This document shows positions 25,962-35,170 of a stretch of 64,000 nucleotides of DNA, piece after piece. The translations under genes and the position numbers were made by a program. Position 1 is the stretch's first letter. Each line of letters begins with the position of its first letter. Below the pieces are notes generated by a model. It was given only the letters and a program-made list of their open reading frames with translations. It had not been told where the DNA came from and did not search any database. The stretch comes from J051 sp040289295 (GTDB taxonomy: Bacteria > Armatimonadota > Fimbriimonadia > Fimbriimonadales > ATM1), in assembly GCA_040289295.1 (NCBI GenBank), contig PSLA01000012.1, positions 3,270 through 67,269 of the forward strand, read 5' to 3'.

Positions 25962-28037
25962 ATGAACCCCGATCAAGCACTGGCCGATGCCCGCGCCTTG
26001 CAGGCGCAGGGACGGTGGGATGCCGCGGCCGACCTGCTTGAAGAAGCTCTCCATCACAGTGACGATCCTGAAGTTGCGTCCCAGTGCGCCCTTGCCCGCT
26101 GCTACAACGCGCGGGAAAGTGACGCCATGTCCCTCATCCGCCAGGCAGAAGGCGGAAAGAGCTACCCACAACTGCTGCGAGTGCTCGGGGCTCACTTCAA
26201 CGCACGAAAGATCATCGCGCAGAAGCTGAAGCGGAAAGACCTTGGTGCCGATGACGGCGCGCGCGAGGTTCGGCGCCTTGCGAAGACGGCTGGTGTGTCC
26301 CTTGCCGGATTACCCAAGCCGACGTTGTCGGCGGTGCTCATCGCGAGAAACGAATCCAAGCACATCGCCGATTGCATCGGTTCGGTGCTACCAGTGTGCG
26401 ATGAGCTTGTGGTCGTTGACACTGGCTCGACGGATGGAACGATTGCCGTAGCTGAGCGTCTCGGCGCCCGCATCGGCACATTCGAGTGGTGCGACGACTT
26501 TTCAGCAGCACGCAACCACGCACTCTCTTTGGCGACCTCAACCTGGTGTCTTTGGATTGACGCGGACGAGCGTCTCGAACCGCAGTCTTACGGCGCTGTG
26601 CTTAGCGCGCTCGTTCGACCGCACTTCGGTGGCTACACGATTCCGATCGTGAACTTTCTCAACGAGGACGAAGCGCAGGATCAGATTGTGCACACGCCTT
26701 GCCGTCTGTTCCAAAGGTTGCCTGGCGTCCAGTTCGAAGGACGCATCCACGAGCAGATCGCGCCTTCTATTCAGCGGCTTGGTCTACCCATCGCGATGCT
26801 TGATGCGCGAATCCTGCACTACGGATATCGAGAAAGCGAGGTTTCCGAAAAGCGCAAGCACGAGCGCACGATGTCTCTATTGCGGATGGCCCTCGAGGAG
26901 AGCCCGGACGACGACTTCCAGCAGTTCAACCTGGCGAACGCCTACTACACTGCCCGCGAGTATGAAGACGCCTTGCCGTGGTTCGAAAAGGCAGCGGACA
27001 ACATGCAGCCTGGTGCGCATCACGGGCAGTTCGCGTTTCAAAGCTGGGCGTTCTGCCACTTCGCGCTCGGGCGCTTTGAGGAAGCGCTTTTGGTTTGCGA
27101 GCGGGCGGTGGACCAAGGTTTCCACGGACCACTCGTCGAGTATGCGCGCGCCTTTGCGCTCAAGCAACTCAATCGGAACGAAGAGGCGCTCGACGCTATC
27201 CGACGTGCCGAGGGGATGCAACTCGACCCGCGAGAGACCGGAGACCGCTCCATCCTTCAATACAAGCTTTGCTTCCTGCGCGCGCAAGTGCACGCCGCGC
27301 TTGGAGAGACTGAGGAAGCCGAGGAGGCTTATCGAAAGGTTCTTGCGACCGTTCCAAACTTTTTCCCAGCCCATCTCGGTCTTGCGCTCGAGCTAAAACG
27401 CCAGGGCAAGGTGGAGGAGGCGTTCGACACCGCGCAAGCGGCGCTTCACGCGGACGAGGAGCACGCCGCCATCGCAGTGGACCTTGCGGTCGCGTGCGCG
27501 GAGGAGATGCGCGACCCATTTGCTGCCGTTCGCGTGTGCGAGGAGGCAGCGCGAGCGCACCCAGGCTCGCGACCGCTGTGGGAACGATGGCTTGCGCACG
27601 CCGAGCGGGCGGGTGACTGGCCTTCGGTCGTCGCCGCCTGTTCCTTCTTCGCCCACCACTTCGACGCCGAAGCGGACGTCCTCATCCGCGCAGGTCGAGC
27701 GCTCATGCATACCGGCCAGTATCAACTCGCGCTCCAATCGCTTGAAGATGCCTGCGCGCTCGAACCTGAAAACGCGAACGCATACTGGCACGTCGGCGAT
27801 CTCTTCTCACGTTGCGAGCGTTGGGCGGAGGCAGCCTTGGCGTATCGGAAGGGGCTAACGATCGACTCCACAAACGCCGACGCGTGGTTTACGCTGGGTA
27901 ACGCGATGTACTACCTCGGCAGGCCGGACGCGGCGATCCTCGCGTTTGAGACCGCACTCTCGCTGCGACCGGACCACGATAAGGCCACGCAAAACCTCGC
28001 GCTCGTCAGGGACGAGTTGCGCGAGCGAGCGTCTTAG
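25962..28037 (+). CDS. family 2 glycosyltransferase with TPR repeats
   Basis: 691 residues. A GT-A glycosyltransferase domain (about 120-330) has AVLIARNESKHI, the nucleotide-sugar site VVVDTGSTDGT, and the metal-binding DxD as WIDADERL. It is followed by about ten tetratricopeptide-like repeats to the end (for example AEAALAYRKGLTIDSTNADAWFTLGNAMYYLG). N-terminal residues 1-100 also look like TPRs. The SunS-like/TPR layout suggests glycosylation of proteins or peptides held by the repeats, but the acceptor is unknown. It is co-directional with the MerR gene two bases upstream. Confidence 0.88.
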   Translation: MNPDQALADARALQAQGRWDAAADLLEEALHHSDDPEVASQCALARCYNARESDAMSLIRQAEGGKSYPQLLRVLGAHFNARKIIAQKLKRKDLGADDGAREVRRLAKTAGVSLAGLPKPTLSAVLIARNESKHIADCIGSVLPVCDELVVVDTGSTDGTIAVAERLGARIGTFEWCDDFSAARNHALSLATSTWCLWIDADERLEPQSYGAVLSALVRPHFGGYTIPIVNFLNEDEAQDQIVHTPCRLFQRLPGVQFEGRIHEQIAPSIQRLGLPIAMLDARILHYGYRESEVSEKRKHERTMSLLRMALEESPDDDFQQFNLANAYYTAREYEDALPWFEKAADNMQPGAHHGQFAFQSWAFCHFALGRFEEALLVCERAVDQGFHGPLVEYARAFALKQLNRNEEALDAIRRAEGMQLDPRETGDRSILQYKLCFLRAQVHAALGETEEAEEAYRKVLATVPNFFPAHLGLALELKRQGKVEEAFDTAQAALHADEEHAAIAVDLAVACAEEMRDPFAAVRVCEEAARAHPGSRPLWERWLAHAERAGDWPSVVAACSFFAHHFDAEADVLIRAGRALMHTGQYQLALQSLEDACALEPENANAYWHVGDLFSRCERWAEAALAYRKGLTIDSTNADAWFTLGNAMYYLGRPDAAILAFETALSLRPDHDKATQNLALVRDELRERAS

Positions 28038-28062
28038 TGCGCCCCCGGAGCACTCCGCCGGT

Positions 28063-30120
28063 CTATCCGCCCGGCGTCCGCTCCGCCGAGACGCAGACGC
28101 CGACTGTCGCAGCCGCCTCTTCAATACTCTCAAAACGCCTCATTGGCGGCAGGTTTGCGAGCACCTCCTCTCCGTAGCCGCGAGAGTGCACGCGGGGGTC
28201 CAGCAAGCAGATGACGCCTCGGTCGCTGTCGTTGCGAAGGAGTCGGCCCGCGCCCTGGCGAACCATCATCTTCGCCAGCGGCAACGTGTACTCGCCAAAC
28301 GGGTCTAAGCCACGAGAGCGGTACCAGGCGTGTCGGACGAGTTGCTCCGGCTCGACTGGAACTTCAAACGGTATCCGCACGATGATGACGCACGACAAGG
28401 TCTCTCCCGGTGCATCAAAACCTGTCCAAAACGAGCGGACAGCAAACAGACTCGAGGGAACGTCCTCGCGGAACCTCTCTCCAACGCTGCGCGCCCCTGA
28501 CGACCGCTGAACAAGCGTAGGTAGGCTTGTCGCGCCCGCGACGCGCCGATAGACCTCGTCCATCTCTCTTTTGCTGTGAAAAAGCACGAGCGAGCGTCCA
28601 CCGACTACAGTCAGAACCTCGTGGACGACGTCGGCGACAGCCGTGTAGTACGCCTGCGCGGCATCCGGGTCGCCCGTTACCGTCGGGTCGGGAAGGCGAT
28701 CCGGCGGTGGGACGAACAACGCTGCTGCCCTTTGAGTGTCGAAAATGGGAGGGAGCAACTCCTCGTATCGCGACTTCAGCCCGGTCTGCGAGGAGAGAAA
28801 CGCGAACGAGCCGTCAACCGTCATCGTTGCCGACATCATCGTGCATGCGGGACCATTCTCCATCAGCCTGTTTAGGCGAGGGCCTACATCAACGACACGG
28901 CGGCTTAGCATCAGCGGTTGTAGGCGGTCTCGACCGACAGTAACTGCAGTAAGCGAAACTTCGTCTGGCTCTGCGAGCAGACGACAGCTGCAGATGAAAT
29001 CATCCAAATAGCGGACCAGGCTAACGATGGCGTCGTCGTCGCCGCCCTCGCCCTGTTCGACGCTTTGCGCCTCGGCGAAAGCATCGCGCACGGCTCCGAA
29101 TCCACGCTCCACCTCGTCCACGACCTCGCGCAGGTGCGGCTCGAGGTCGCTGACGCAGCTTCGCCACAGTTTGTCGTCCGTTAAGAGCAACTCAGGCGCG
29201 ACCTTCAGGATGCCTGGACGAGCGATGTCGTTAAAGCGAGCGAGCGACATGACGACGCGCTCTTTCGCTTGCATAAGTGCGTGCGTTGCGTTGGCCATAG
29301 ACCGTGCTGTCGCTTCGGTGTTCAACTTCGGCGCCCGCATCGCGCTGTCCACGACGCCTGCAACCGCTTCGACGGTAGCAGCGCTCAGGTCGAAGTTCAT
29401 CGCCGAGGCTGCGGCAGACGGCAAGTCGTGCGCCTCGTCGAGGATTGCGTAGTCGTAATCCCCGAGCAGGTCCACCTCACCCTGCGTCGCGTTGCGAACC
29501 AAGAGGTCACTTACGAAGACGCTGTGATTGGTGATGACCAGGTGTGCCGCGCGAGCGGCCGAGCGCGCCTCAAAGAAGAAGCACCCCCTATAGTCCGGAC
29601 ACTCCCTGCCTTGACAAGCAGCGGGCACGGAGATGTCTTGCCAGGTGTTGCGCTCTCGACCGGCGCGCGCCATGGCGAAGAACTCCGAGTCCAGTCCCAT
29701 CGTTGCGTGCTTAGCGAACTTCCTGACGACGGGAAGCGAACCGTGCTCGCGGGCGCGCTGTCGGCATGCATAGCGCGAGCGGCCCACCAGAAACGCCGTG
29801 CGAGGTTGCGGCTGCTCCTCTGTCCACTTGAACAGTTGGAGTGCCTTGGGAAGGTCCTTGCGCCAGTACTGCTCTGCAAGCACGTTGGTGTACGTGGCGA
29901 TGACGATGCGCTTGCCCTGCCTTGCGTGCACCAGTGCCGGAATGAGGGCGGCGAGGCTCTTGCCCGAACCGGTAGGCGCCTCAATCATTACGCTCTCTCG
30001 CGACTCTATGCAATCCGAGAGTAGGAGCGCGACGTATCCCTGGGCGTTCCTGCGCGTGAATCCTTGCCGTTCAGCCAGCGTTTCAAGCGCCGAACGAACT
30101 TCCGATTGCCGTCCCTCCAT
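28063..30120 (-). CDS. DinG/XPD-like ATP-dependent DNA helicase
   Basis: 685 residues. Superfamily 2 helicase with an expected 4Fe-4S cluster. Walker A is APTGSGKS (about 47-54), and DEAH is in YAILDEAHDL. Four cysteines between them (in YACRQR and CQGRECPDYRGC) match the Fe-S domain of XPD/DinG. The C-terminal helicase motifs include RSFWTGFDAPGE and MVRQGAGRLLRNDSDRG. The likely role is unwinding R-loops or repair intermediates. The ATG at 30120 is used; a GTG at 30144 would add eight residues. A still longer open frame is produced only by repeats D and E. Confidence 0.9.
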   Translation of the reverse strand: MEGRQSEVRSALETLAERQGFTRRNAQGYVALLLSDCIESRESVMIEAPTGSGKSLAALIPALVHARQGKRIVIATYTNVLAEQYWRKDLPKALQLFKWTEEQPQPRTAFLVGRSRYACRQRAREHGSLPVVRKFAKHATMGLDSEFFAMARAGRERNTWQDISVPAACQGRECPDYRGCFFFEARSAARAAHLVITNHSVFVSDLLVRNATQGEVDLLGDYDYAILDEAHDLPSAAASAMNFDLSAATVEAVAGVVDSAMRAPKLNTEATARSMANATHALMQAKERVVMSLARFNDIARPGILKVAPELLLTDDKLWRSCVSDLEPHLREVVDEVERGFGAVRDAFAEAQSVEQGEGGDDDAIVSLVRYLDDFICSCRLLAEPDEVSLTAVTVGRDRLQPLMLSRRVVDVGPRLNRLMENGPACTMMSATMTVDGSFAFLSSQTGLKSRYEELLPPIFDTQRAAALFVPPPDRLPDPTVTGDPDAAQAYYTAVADVVHEVLTVVGGRSLVLFHSKREMDEVYRRVAGATSLPTLVQRSSGARSVGERFREDVPSSLFAVRSFWTGFDAPGETLSCVIIVRIPFEVPVEPEQLVRHAWYRSRGLDPFGEYTLPLAKMMVRQGAGRLLRNDSDRGVICLLDPRVHSRGYGEEVLANLPPMRRFESIEEAAATVGVCVSAERTPGG

Positions 30121-30156
30121 GATGTGCGTTCGATTTTGACTCACTGTAACCCCCGG

Positions 30157-30200
30157 ATAAACCCCCTCTCCCCCCGGGAGAGGGCCGGGGTGAGGGCGCC
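30157..30200 (-). repeat. palindromic G+C-rich repeat, copy D
   Basis: Reverse-oriented copy of the element: ATAAACCCCCTCTCCCC, then CGGGAGAGGGCCGGGGTGAGG. It is intergenic, between the helicase and aconitase genes. Confidence 0.85.
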
Positions 30201-30204
30201 GAAC

Positions 30205-30239
30205 TTTTCCCTCCGGGAGAGGGCCGGGGTGAGGGCGCC
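30205..30239 (-). repeat. palindromic G+C-rich repeat, copy E (tandem to D)
   Basis: A shorter second copy in the same orientation as D: CCGGGAGAGGGCCGGGGTGA followed by GGGCGCCG. The tail GGGTGAGGGCGCCGAAC is identical in D and E. Confidence 0.85.
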
Positions 30240-30311
30240 GAACGCTAAACCTATCGCCCAGCGAATTCGTGGTGGAGGTGGTTTGCGCACCCGCCCGCAC
30301 GGAGGACGATT

Positions 30312-33011
30312 TTAAATCATCTTCCTTAAGACAGTGTGCAGGATCCCCCCGTTCCGGTAGTACTCCACCTCAACGTCCGTGTCCAGCCGCGCGATGCACT
30401 CGAAGCGCTTCACGCGACCCTCCTCGTCCGTTGCCACAACTTGGACTCTTTGCCTCGGTTGCAACGCGTCGTCTACCAGAATGTCGAACGTCTCTCTTCC
30501 CGAAAGGCCCAGCGCCTCCGCGCTCTCCCCCTCCGTGAATGTCAAAGGCAAGACCCCCATACCGACCAGGTTCGACCGATGAATGCGCTCAAACGACTCC
30601 GCCATCACTGCGCGGATGCCCAGCAGAAACGTGCCTTTCGCCGCCCAGTCGCGAGAGGAGCCCATGCCGTAGTCCTTGCCGGCGATAACGACGAGAGGAA
30701 TTCCACGTCCTTTATAGGAAAGAGACGCCTCGTAGATACTCTTCACTTGTCCGTCCGTGAAGTCGGTTGTCCATCCACCCTCAGTGCCCGGAGCGAGCTC
30801 GTTCCGAACTCTCACGTTGGCAAACGTTCCGCGCGTCATCACTTGGTCGTTGCCTCGCCGCGAGCCGTAGCTGTTGAAGTCCTTCGGTTGCACGCCCTTC
30901 TCGATCAGGTATTTTCCTGCCGGAGAGTCCGGCGCGATTGCCCCCGCCGGGCTGATGTGGTCAGTCGTTACCGAATTCCCCACTTTCACAAGGCACCGCG
31001 CACCCAACACCGGCTGGATTGGCTGAACCTCTCGAGTCATCCCGACGAAGAACGGAGGGTGCTGGATGTATGTGCTCTCATTTTTCCACTGATAAAGGCT
31101 GCCTGTTCCTGTCTCGATCTTTTGCCATTCCTCGGAGCCTTCAAAGACATGAGCGTACTGCCGAATGAAGTCCTCACGCCTTACGCTCGAATGGATGACC
31201 TCTTGGATTTCCTGCAGAGACGGCCAGATGTCCTTCAAGTACACAGCCTCCCCCGCTTTCCCTGTCCCAAGCGGGTCGCTGAACAGGTCAAAATCCACCG
31301 TCCCCGCAATTGCGTACGCCACCACAAGAGGCGGACTCGCCAGATAGTTCGCTCGAACCAGAGGGTTGATCCGGCCCTCGAAGTTCCGGTTCCCGCTCAG
31401 CACGCTCGCTACCACCAGGTCCCCTTTGACCACTGCCTCCGCGATCTCTTCAGGCAAAGGCCCGCTGTTACCGATGCAGGTCGTGCAGCCATAGCCGACC
31501 AGATAGAAGCCCAGCGACTCCAGGTCTTCCATAAGTCCAGACTTGTTCAGGTACTCCGTAACAACTTTCGAGCCCGGCGCCAGCGATGTTTTTACCCATG
31601 GCTTGCGCGTAAGCCCTCTTTCTCGTGCCCTTCGCGCGACCAGGCCCGCCGCAATCATCACCGAAGGGTTGCTGGTGTTAGTGCAGCTCGTGATGGCGGC
31701 GATCACAACGTCTCCGTCGTATAGTTTGTAGTTTTGACCTTCTACAGGGACGCCTTGCCCAGCGGGCTCGGCGAGGGCGGTAGCCGGCTGCGGTGCGCCG
31801 CCTTCACTTGTCCACCTTTCGACGCTTCGATTGCCGTTGTGCATAGGGCGTTTGAAGGTGGTTGCCAGGTCACGCATCCATTGCTCTTTCATCTTGGTAA
31901 GTGGGATGCGGTCTTGGGGCCGGCGCGGGCCGGCGAGGGATGGCTCTACCTCTTCGAGGTTCAGTTCCAGTACCGCGGAATAACGAACGGGGTGGCTCTC
32001 GTCTCGCCACAACCCCTGCTCGACGCAGTACTGCTTCACCATCTCAATGAGCTTCTCGTCCCGCCCAGTCAGGTAGAGGTATTCGAGCGTGCGGTCGTCA
32101 ACAGGGAAGAAGCCGACCGTCGCTCCGTATTCGGGCGCCATGTTCGCAAGAGTCGCGCGATCTGCCACGGCCATCGAGTTAAGGCCCGGGCCGAAGAACT
32201 CGACAAACTTGTTGACTACGCCGTACTCGCGCAGCATTTGCGTTACGGTGAGTACGAGGTCGGTCGCGGTTGCACCCTCTCGCAGCGACCCTGTAAGGCG
32301 GAAGCCGACCACCTCGGGGATCAGCATGTAGATCGGTTGTCCTAGCATACATGCCTCCGCTTCGATGCCTCCGACGCCCCAACCCAAGACGCCCAAGCCG
32401 TTGACCATCGTCGTGTGCGAGTCCGTCCCTACCAGCGAATCCGGATACAGAAATGAGCCATCGTCCCACACGACCTTCGCGAGGTACTCGAGGTTGACCT
32501 GGTGCACAATCCCCGTCGCGGGCGGCACGACGCGGAAGTTGTCGAACGCCTGCTGCCCCCACTTCAGGAACTCGTACCTCTCGTGGTTCCGCTGGAACTC
32601 CAGCTCGGCGTTGATTTGCAGTGCCATACGACTGTTAAAGGCGTCGACCTGCACCGAGTGGTCAATCACGAGGTCGCACGGCACCAGCGGATTCACGCGG
32701 GCCGGGTCTCCTCCAAGGCGGGCTATTGCATCCCGCATTGCCGCCAAGTCAACGACCGCCGGCACTCCGGTGAAGTCCTGCAGGACGACTCGCCCGGGCG
32801 TGAACGGGATCTCAACAGCCGGAACCCTCGTCCCGTCGTAAGTCGCCAGCGCCTCCACATGTTCCTCCGTGAAGATCTTGCCGTCCAGGTGGCGAAGCGC
32901 TGACTCGAGCAAAACCTTGATCGAGTAGGGTATTGAATCCAGCGAATGGCCCACTTCGCTGAGGGGTGTGAATTCGCGCTCACCAATCGACGTGGAGATC
33001 GTTCGCGTCAT
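30312..33011 (-). CDS. acnA: aconitate hydratase
   Basis: 899 residues, length of AcnA/IRP-type aconitase. It converts citrate to isocitrate in the TCA cycle with a 4Fe-4S cluster. Visible motifs include LVIDHSVQVD, GTDSHTTMVNGLGVLGWGVGGIEAE, the cluster cysteines in ITSCTNTSNP and GYGCTTCIGNSG, and the C-terminal swivel domain GKDYGMGSSRDWAAKG. The ATG at 33011 is chosen since a -10-like CATAAT lies six bases upstream and the longer frame adds an unrelated Arg-rich leader. It is monocistronic. Confidence 0.97.
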   Translation of the reverse strand: MTRTISTSIGEREFTPLSEVGHSLDSIPYSIKVLLESALRHLDGKIFTEEHVEALATYDGTRVPAVEIPFTPGRVVLQDFTGVPAVVDLAAMRDAIARLGGDPARVNPLVPCDLVIDHSVQVDAFNSRMALQINAELEFQRNHERYEFLKWGQQAFDNFRVVPPATGIVHQVNLEYLAKVVWDDGSFLYPDSLVGTDSHTTMVNGLGVLGWGVGGIEAEACMLGQPIYMLIPEVVGFRLTGSLREGATATDLVLTVTQMLREYGVVNKFVEFFGPGLNSMAVADRATLANMAPEYGATVGFFPVDDRTLEYLYLTGRDEKLIEMVKQYCVEQGLWRDESHPVRYSAVLELNLEEVEPSLAGPRRPQDRIPLTKMKEQWMRDLATTFKRPMHNGNRSVERWTSEGGAPQPATALAEPAGQGVPVEGQNYKLYDGDVVIAAITSCTNTSNPSVMIAAGLVARRARERGLTRKPWVKTSLAPGSKVVTEYLNKSGLMEDLESLGFYLVGYGCTTCIGNSGPLPEEIAEAVVKGDLVVASVLSGNRNFEGRINPLVRANYLASPPLVVAYAIAGTVDFDLFSDPLGTGKAGEAVYLKDIWPSLQEIQEVIHSSVRREDFIRQYAHVFEGSEEWQKIETGTGSLYQWKNESTYIQHPPFFVGMTREVQPIQPVLGARCLVKVGNSVTTDHISPAGAIAPDSPAGKYLIEKGVQPKDFNSYGSRRGNDQVMTRGTFANVRVRNELAPGTEGGWTTDFTDGQVKSIYEASLSYKGRGIPLVVIAGKDYGMGSSRDWAAKGTFLLGIRAVMAESFERIHRSNLVGMGVLPLTFTEGESAEALGLSGRETFDILVDDALQPRQRVQVVATDEEGRVKRFECIARLDTDVEVEYYRNGGILHTVLRKMI

Positions 33012-33070
33012 TCTTCGATTATGGCAAACCCTGCCACCTCGTCTCCGTGCCCGAAAAGGGCCGGCATGCA

Positions 33071-34069
33071 CTAACCACCGCCTTCGCCGCCCAAAACCGA
33101 GTGCGCCCAAGCCACCGTTCCAACTTCGCCTCCAGTCGCCGACATCCGCTCGCGTGGGATCCGCGCGGTATTCGATAAACCGGACGCCCCGAACAACCGA
33201 ACCTCGACTAAGTTCACATCGGCTGCAGCGTCCAGAACCGCCTTGGCAGCAAGCGCCATGAACAGTACAACGTCATCCTGCGTCCAACCTTCTGCGCGCA
33301 CGCCGTTGACCACAACGACCGGCGAGCTCCAAGTTAGCGACAGCGCTTGACCTTTGGCATTCCCGACCATGCGGTTCACGGCCTGCAAGAGCGCTTGTTC
33401 GTCGGGGGTCATTATTGGAGCGCCCGGTGAGACCGGCGTTCCTGTCGGTGACTGCTCGGAGGTAGGTTCATCCCGCGCTGGCGGCTCGGGCTCTCCCTCG
33501 GGAATGGTTGACTTAGGCGGCGCGATGCCGTTGATGTCAATTGGGTCGGTGTTGACCATCGATTCGCGCAAGCCTGCCTCGGCGCGCATCTTGCCATACC
33601 AGAAGGTTAACCCGCCGAAAGCGACGATCAGAATAACGAGTGCGACGGCCGTCCAAACATGCGATCTGCCCTCGGGTACCTCGAGGCGCGCGGCGGCGTC
33701 GGTTTCGCTGTTACGATGCAGCGCTTCACGCGTTCGCTCGAGCTTGCGCTTCAGTACAGTATTCTCAGGGGCGAGGGCGATGGCAAGGTCGTACCACTGC
33801 ATCGCCTCTTCCAGCCGCGCCGAATCCCAGTAGATGTCGCCCAAGAGGATGTGGGCGCTGACGTTGTTGGGATACTTCTTAAGGATTGTAAGGCAGATGC
33901 GTTCGGCATCGGCCTCGTCGCCCCTCATCCGTGCCAGATTCGCGCGTGCGATGTCGGGGTAGACGATCGAGTCGCTGCCTTCCACGCCCTCGGTTACGGA
34001 AGCGCCGCATTCGGTGCAGAAGAGGGCGCCCTCCTCCAGGGGTGCATAGCACTTATCGCATAGCTTCAT
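33071..34069 (-). CDS. zinc-ribbon, TPR, single-span membrane protein
   Basis: 332 residues. It starts with a zinc ribbon (MKLCDKCYAPLEEGALFCTECG; four cysteines in two CxxC pairs). Tetratricopeptide repeats follow (about 40-115), then one transmembrane helix (VWTAVALVILIVAFGGLTFWYG), a Pro/Glu-rich linker, and a C-terminal domain of about 110 residues with a possible GerMN-like or uncharacterised fold. The function is not known. The ATG overlaps the end of dut by 17 bases in another frame, so translation is likely coupled. Confidence 0.78.
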   Translation of the reverse strand: MKLCDKCYAPLEEGALFCTECGASVTEGVEGSDSIVYPDIARANLARMRGDEADAERICLTILKKYPNNVSAHILLGDIYWDSARLEEAMQWYDLAIALAPENTVLKRKLERTREALHRNSETDAAARLEVPEGRSHVWTAVALVILIVAFGGLTFWYGKMRAEAGLRESMVNTDPIDINGIAPPKSTIPEGEPEPPARDEPTSEQSPTGTPVSPGAPIMTPDEQALLQAVNRMVGNAKGQALSLTWSSPVVVVNGVRAEGWTQDDVVLFMALAAKAVLDAAADVNLVEVRLFGASGLSNTARIPRERMSATGGEVGTVAWAHSVLGGEGGG

Positions 34070-34505
34070 CTCGGACTCCGGTGCTGCCGAAACCGCCGTC
34101 TCCTCTTGGTGTCTCCGGTAGGGTCGTGACACAGTCCCACTCGACGCGGACGACGGGCGCGACGATCATTTGGGCGATGCGGTCTCCGCGATGCACCGCG
34201 AACGGTTCGCGGCCAAGATTGATGAGAATCACCCGCACCTCGCCGCGGTAGTCGGCGTCTATCGTGCCCGGCGCGTTCGGGATCGAGACGCCGTGCTTGA
34301 GTGCGAGCCCGGAGCGAGGGCGAACCTGCGCCTCGTAGCCGACCGGCAGAGCGATGCGCAAGCCGGTTCCCACGGCGCGCACCTCCCCGGGCTGGAGCAC
34401 AACCTCCTCGTTGGCTCGCAGGTCCATGCCGGCGCTGCCTGCTGTGGCGTACTCCGGCAAGGAGCCCTCCTCGGAAACCGTCACCAGTACGCGAACCGTG
34501 GACAT
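34053..34505 (-). CDS. dut: deoxyuridine 5'-triphosphate nucleotidohydrolase
   Basis: 150 residues, trimeric dUTPase. It removes dUTP and supplies dUMP for thymidylate synthesis. The five motifs are visible in order: AGSAGMDLRA; PRSGLALK; NAPGTIDADYRGEV; GDRIAQMIVAP; and the C-terminal RGDGGFGSTG. The ATG at 34505 is the family start. It overlaps the downstream zinc-ribbon gene. It is divergent from the beta-barrel gene. Confidence 0.97.
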   Translation of the reverse strand: MSTVRVLVTVSEEGSLPEYATAGSAGMDLRANEEVVLQPGEVRAVGTGLRIALPVGYEAQVRPRSGLALKHGVSIPNAPGTIDADYRGEVRVILINLGREPFAVHRGDRIAQMIVAPVVRVEWDCVTTLPETPRGDGGFGSTGVRDEAMR

Positions 34506-34570
34506 CGAATGGCCACGGTATACCTGACCGCCCTGACCGGGTATCTTCCCATCATCTTGTGAGGGATAGC

Positions 34571-35152
34571 TTGAAAAGGACGAACTTCGTACGACGAATG
34601 ACGGCGGTTGTTTCCTGGGCGTGCCTTGTGGTGAGCGCCGCGACGGCGCAAGGGACGAACGCGCAAGAGCGCGAGCGGCGCACGATTCTGGTGGGAGTTG
34701 ACTTCGGCGCATTCTTCCCGACTGACGGTGACACTCAGGACGCCTTCGGCAGCACATGGCTGCGCTTCGGTCTCTCGCCGCTCAGTTTCCAGGACGACAA
34801 CCGCTGGAAGTTCACCTTCGACATTGCCTTCCTGCATCGCAGCGTAGGTCCAAACCGCGCGACGCTGATCCCTGCGACGTTCGGGGTGACTCGGGGGTTC
34901 GTGGATGGCGAGAGCGCTACGATTCCGTACGTTGCTGCGCGAGTTGGGCCGTATTTTGGCGACGTTCGCATTCCTTCGATCGCCGTGGATGACCAGAAGA
35001 TCGGCTTCAACGCCAATGCCGCGGTGGGCGTGTCGTTTAACAGGCAGTTCTACATTGAGGCGCGCTACGACGTGTTCAGCGACTTTTCGGGCCTCGATTT
35101 CAACGGTTTCTTCTTCACCGCAGGCTTTAAGTTGTTCCAGATGCGTTTATGA
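34571..35152 (+). CDS. putative outer-membrane beta-barrel protein
   Basis: 193 residues. A signal peptide (MKRTNFVRRMTAVVSWACLVVSAATAQG) precedes alternating beta segments ending in an aromatic-rich strand (DFNGFFFTAGFKLFQMRL), typical of small outer-membrane barrels. TTG at 34571 is chosen because it gives a canonical signal start and lies six bases after an AGGG ribosome site; an ATG at 34598 would shorten the n-region. It is 18 bases upstream of hflX and may share its transcript. Its cargo or role is unknown. Confidence 0.72.
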   Translation: MKRTNFVRRMTAVVSWACLVVSAATAQGTNAQERERRTILVGVDFGAFFPTDGDTQDAFGSTWLRFGLSPLSFQDDNRWKFTFDIAFLHRSVGPNRATLIPATFGVTRGFVDGESATIPYVAARVGPYFGDVRIPSIAVDDQKIGFNANAAVGVSFNRQFYIEARYDVFSDFSGLDFNGFFFTAGFKLFQMRL

Positions 35153-35170
35153 GCGCCACGAGGAGACGGC

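Noticed and set aside
28063..30300. 745-residue form of the DinG-like helicase
   Set aside because: The extra N-terminus is translated from two copies of the palindromic repeat (PHPGPLP strings), not helicase sequence.
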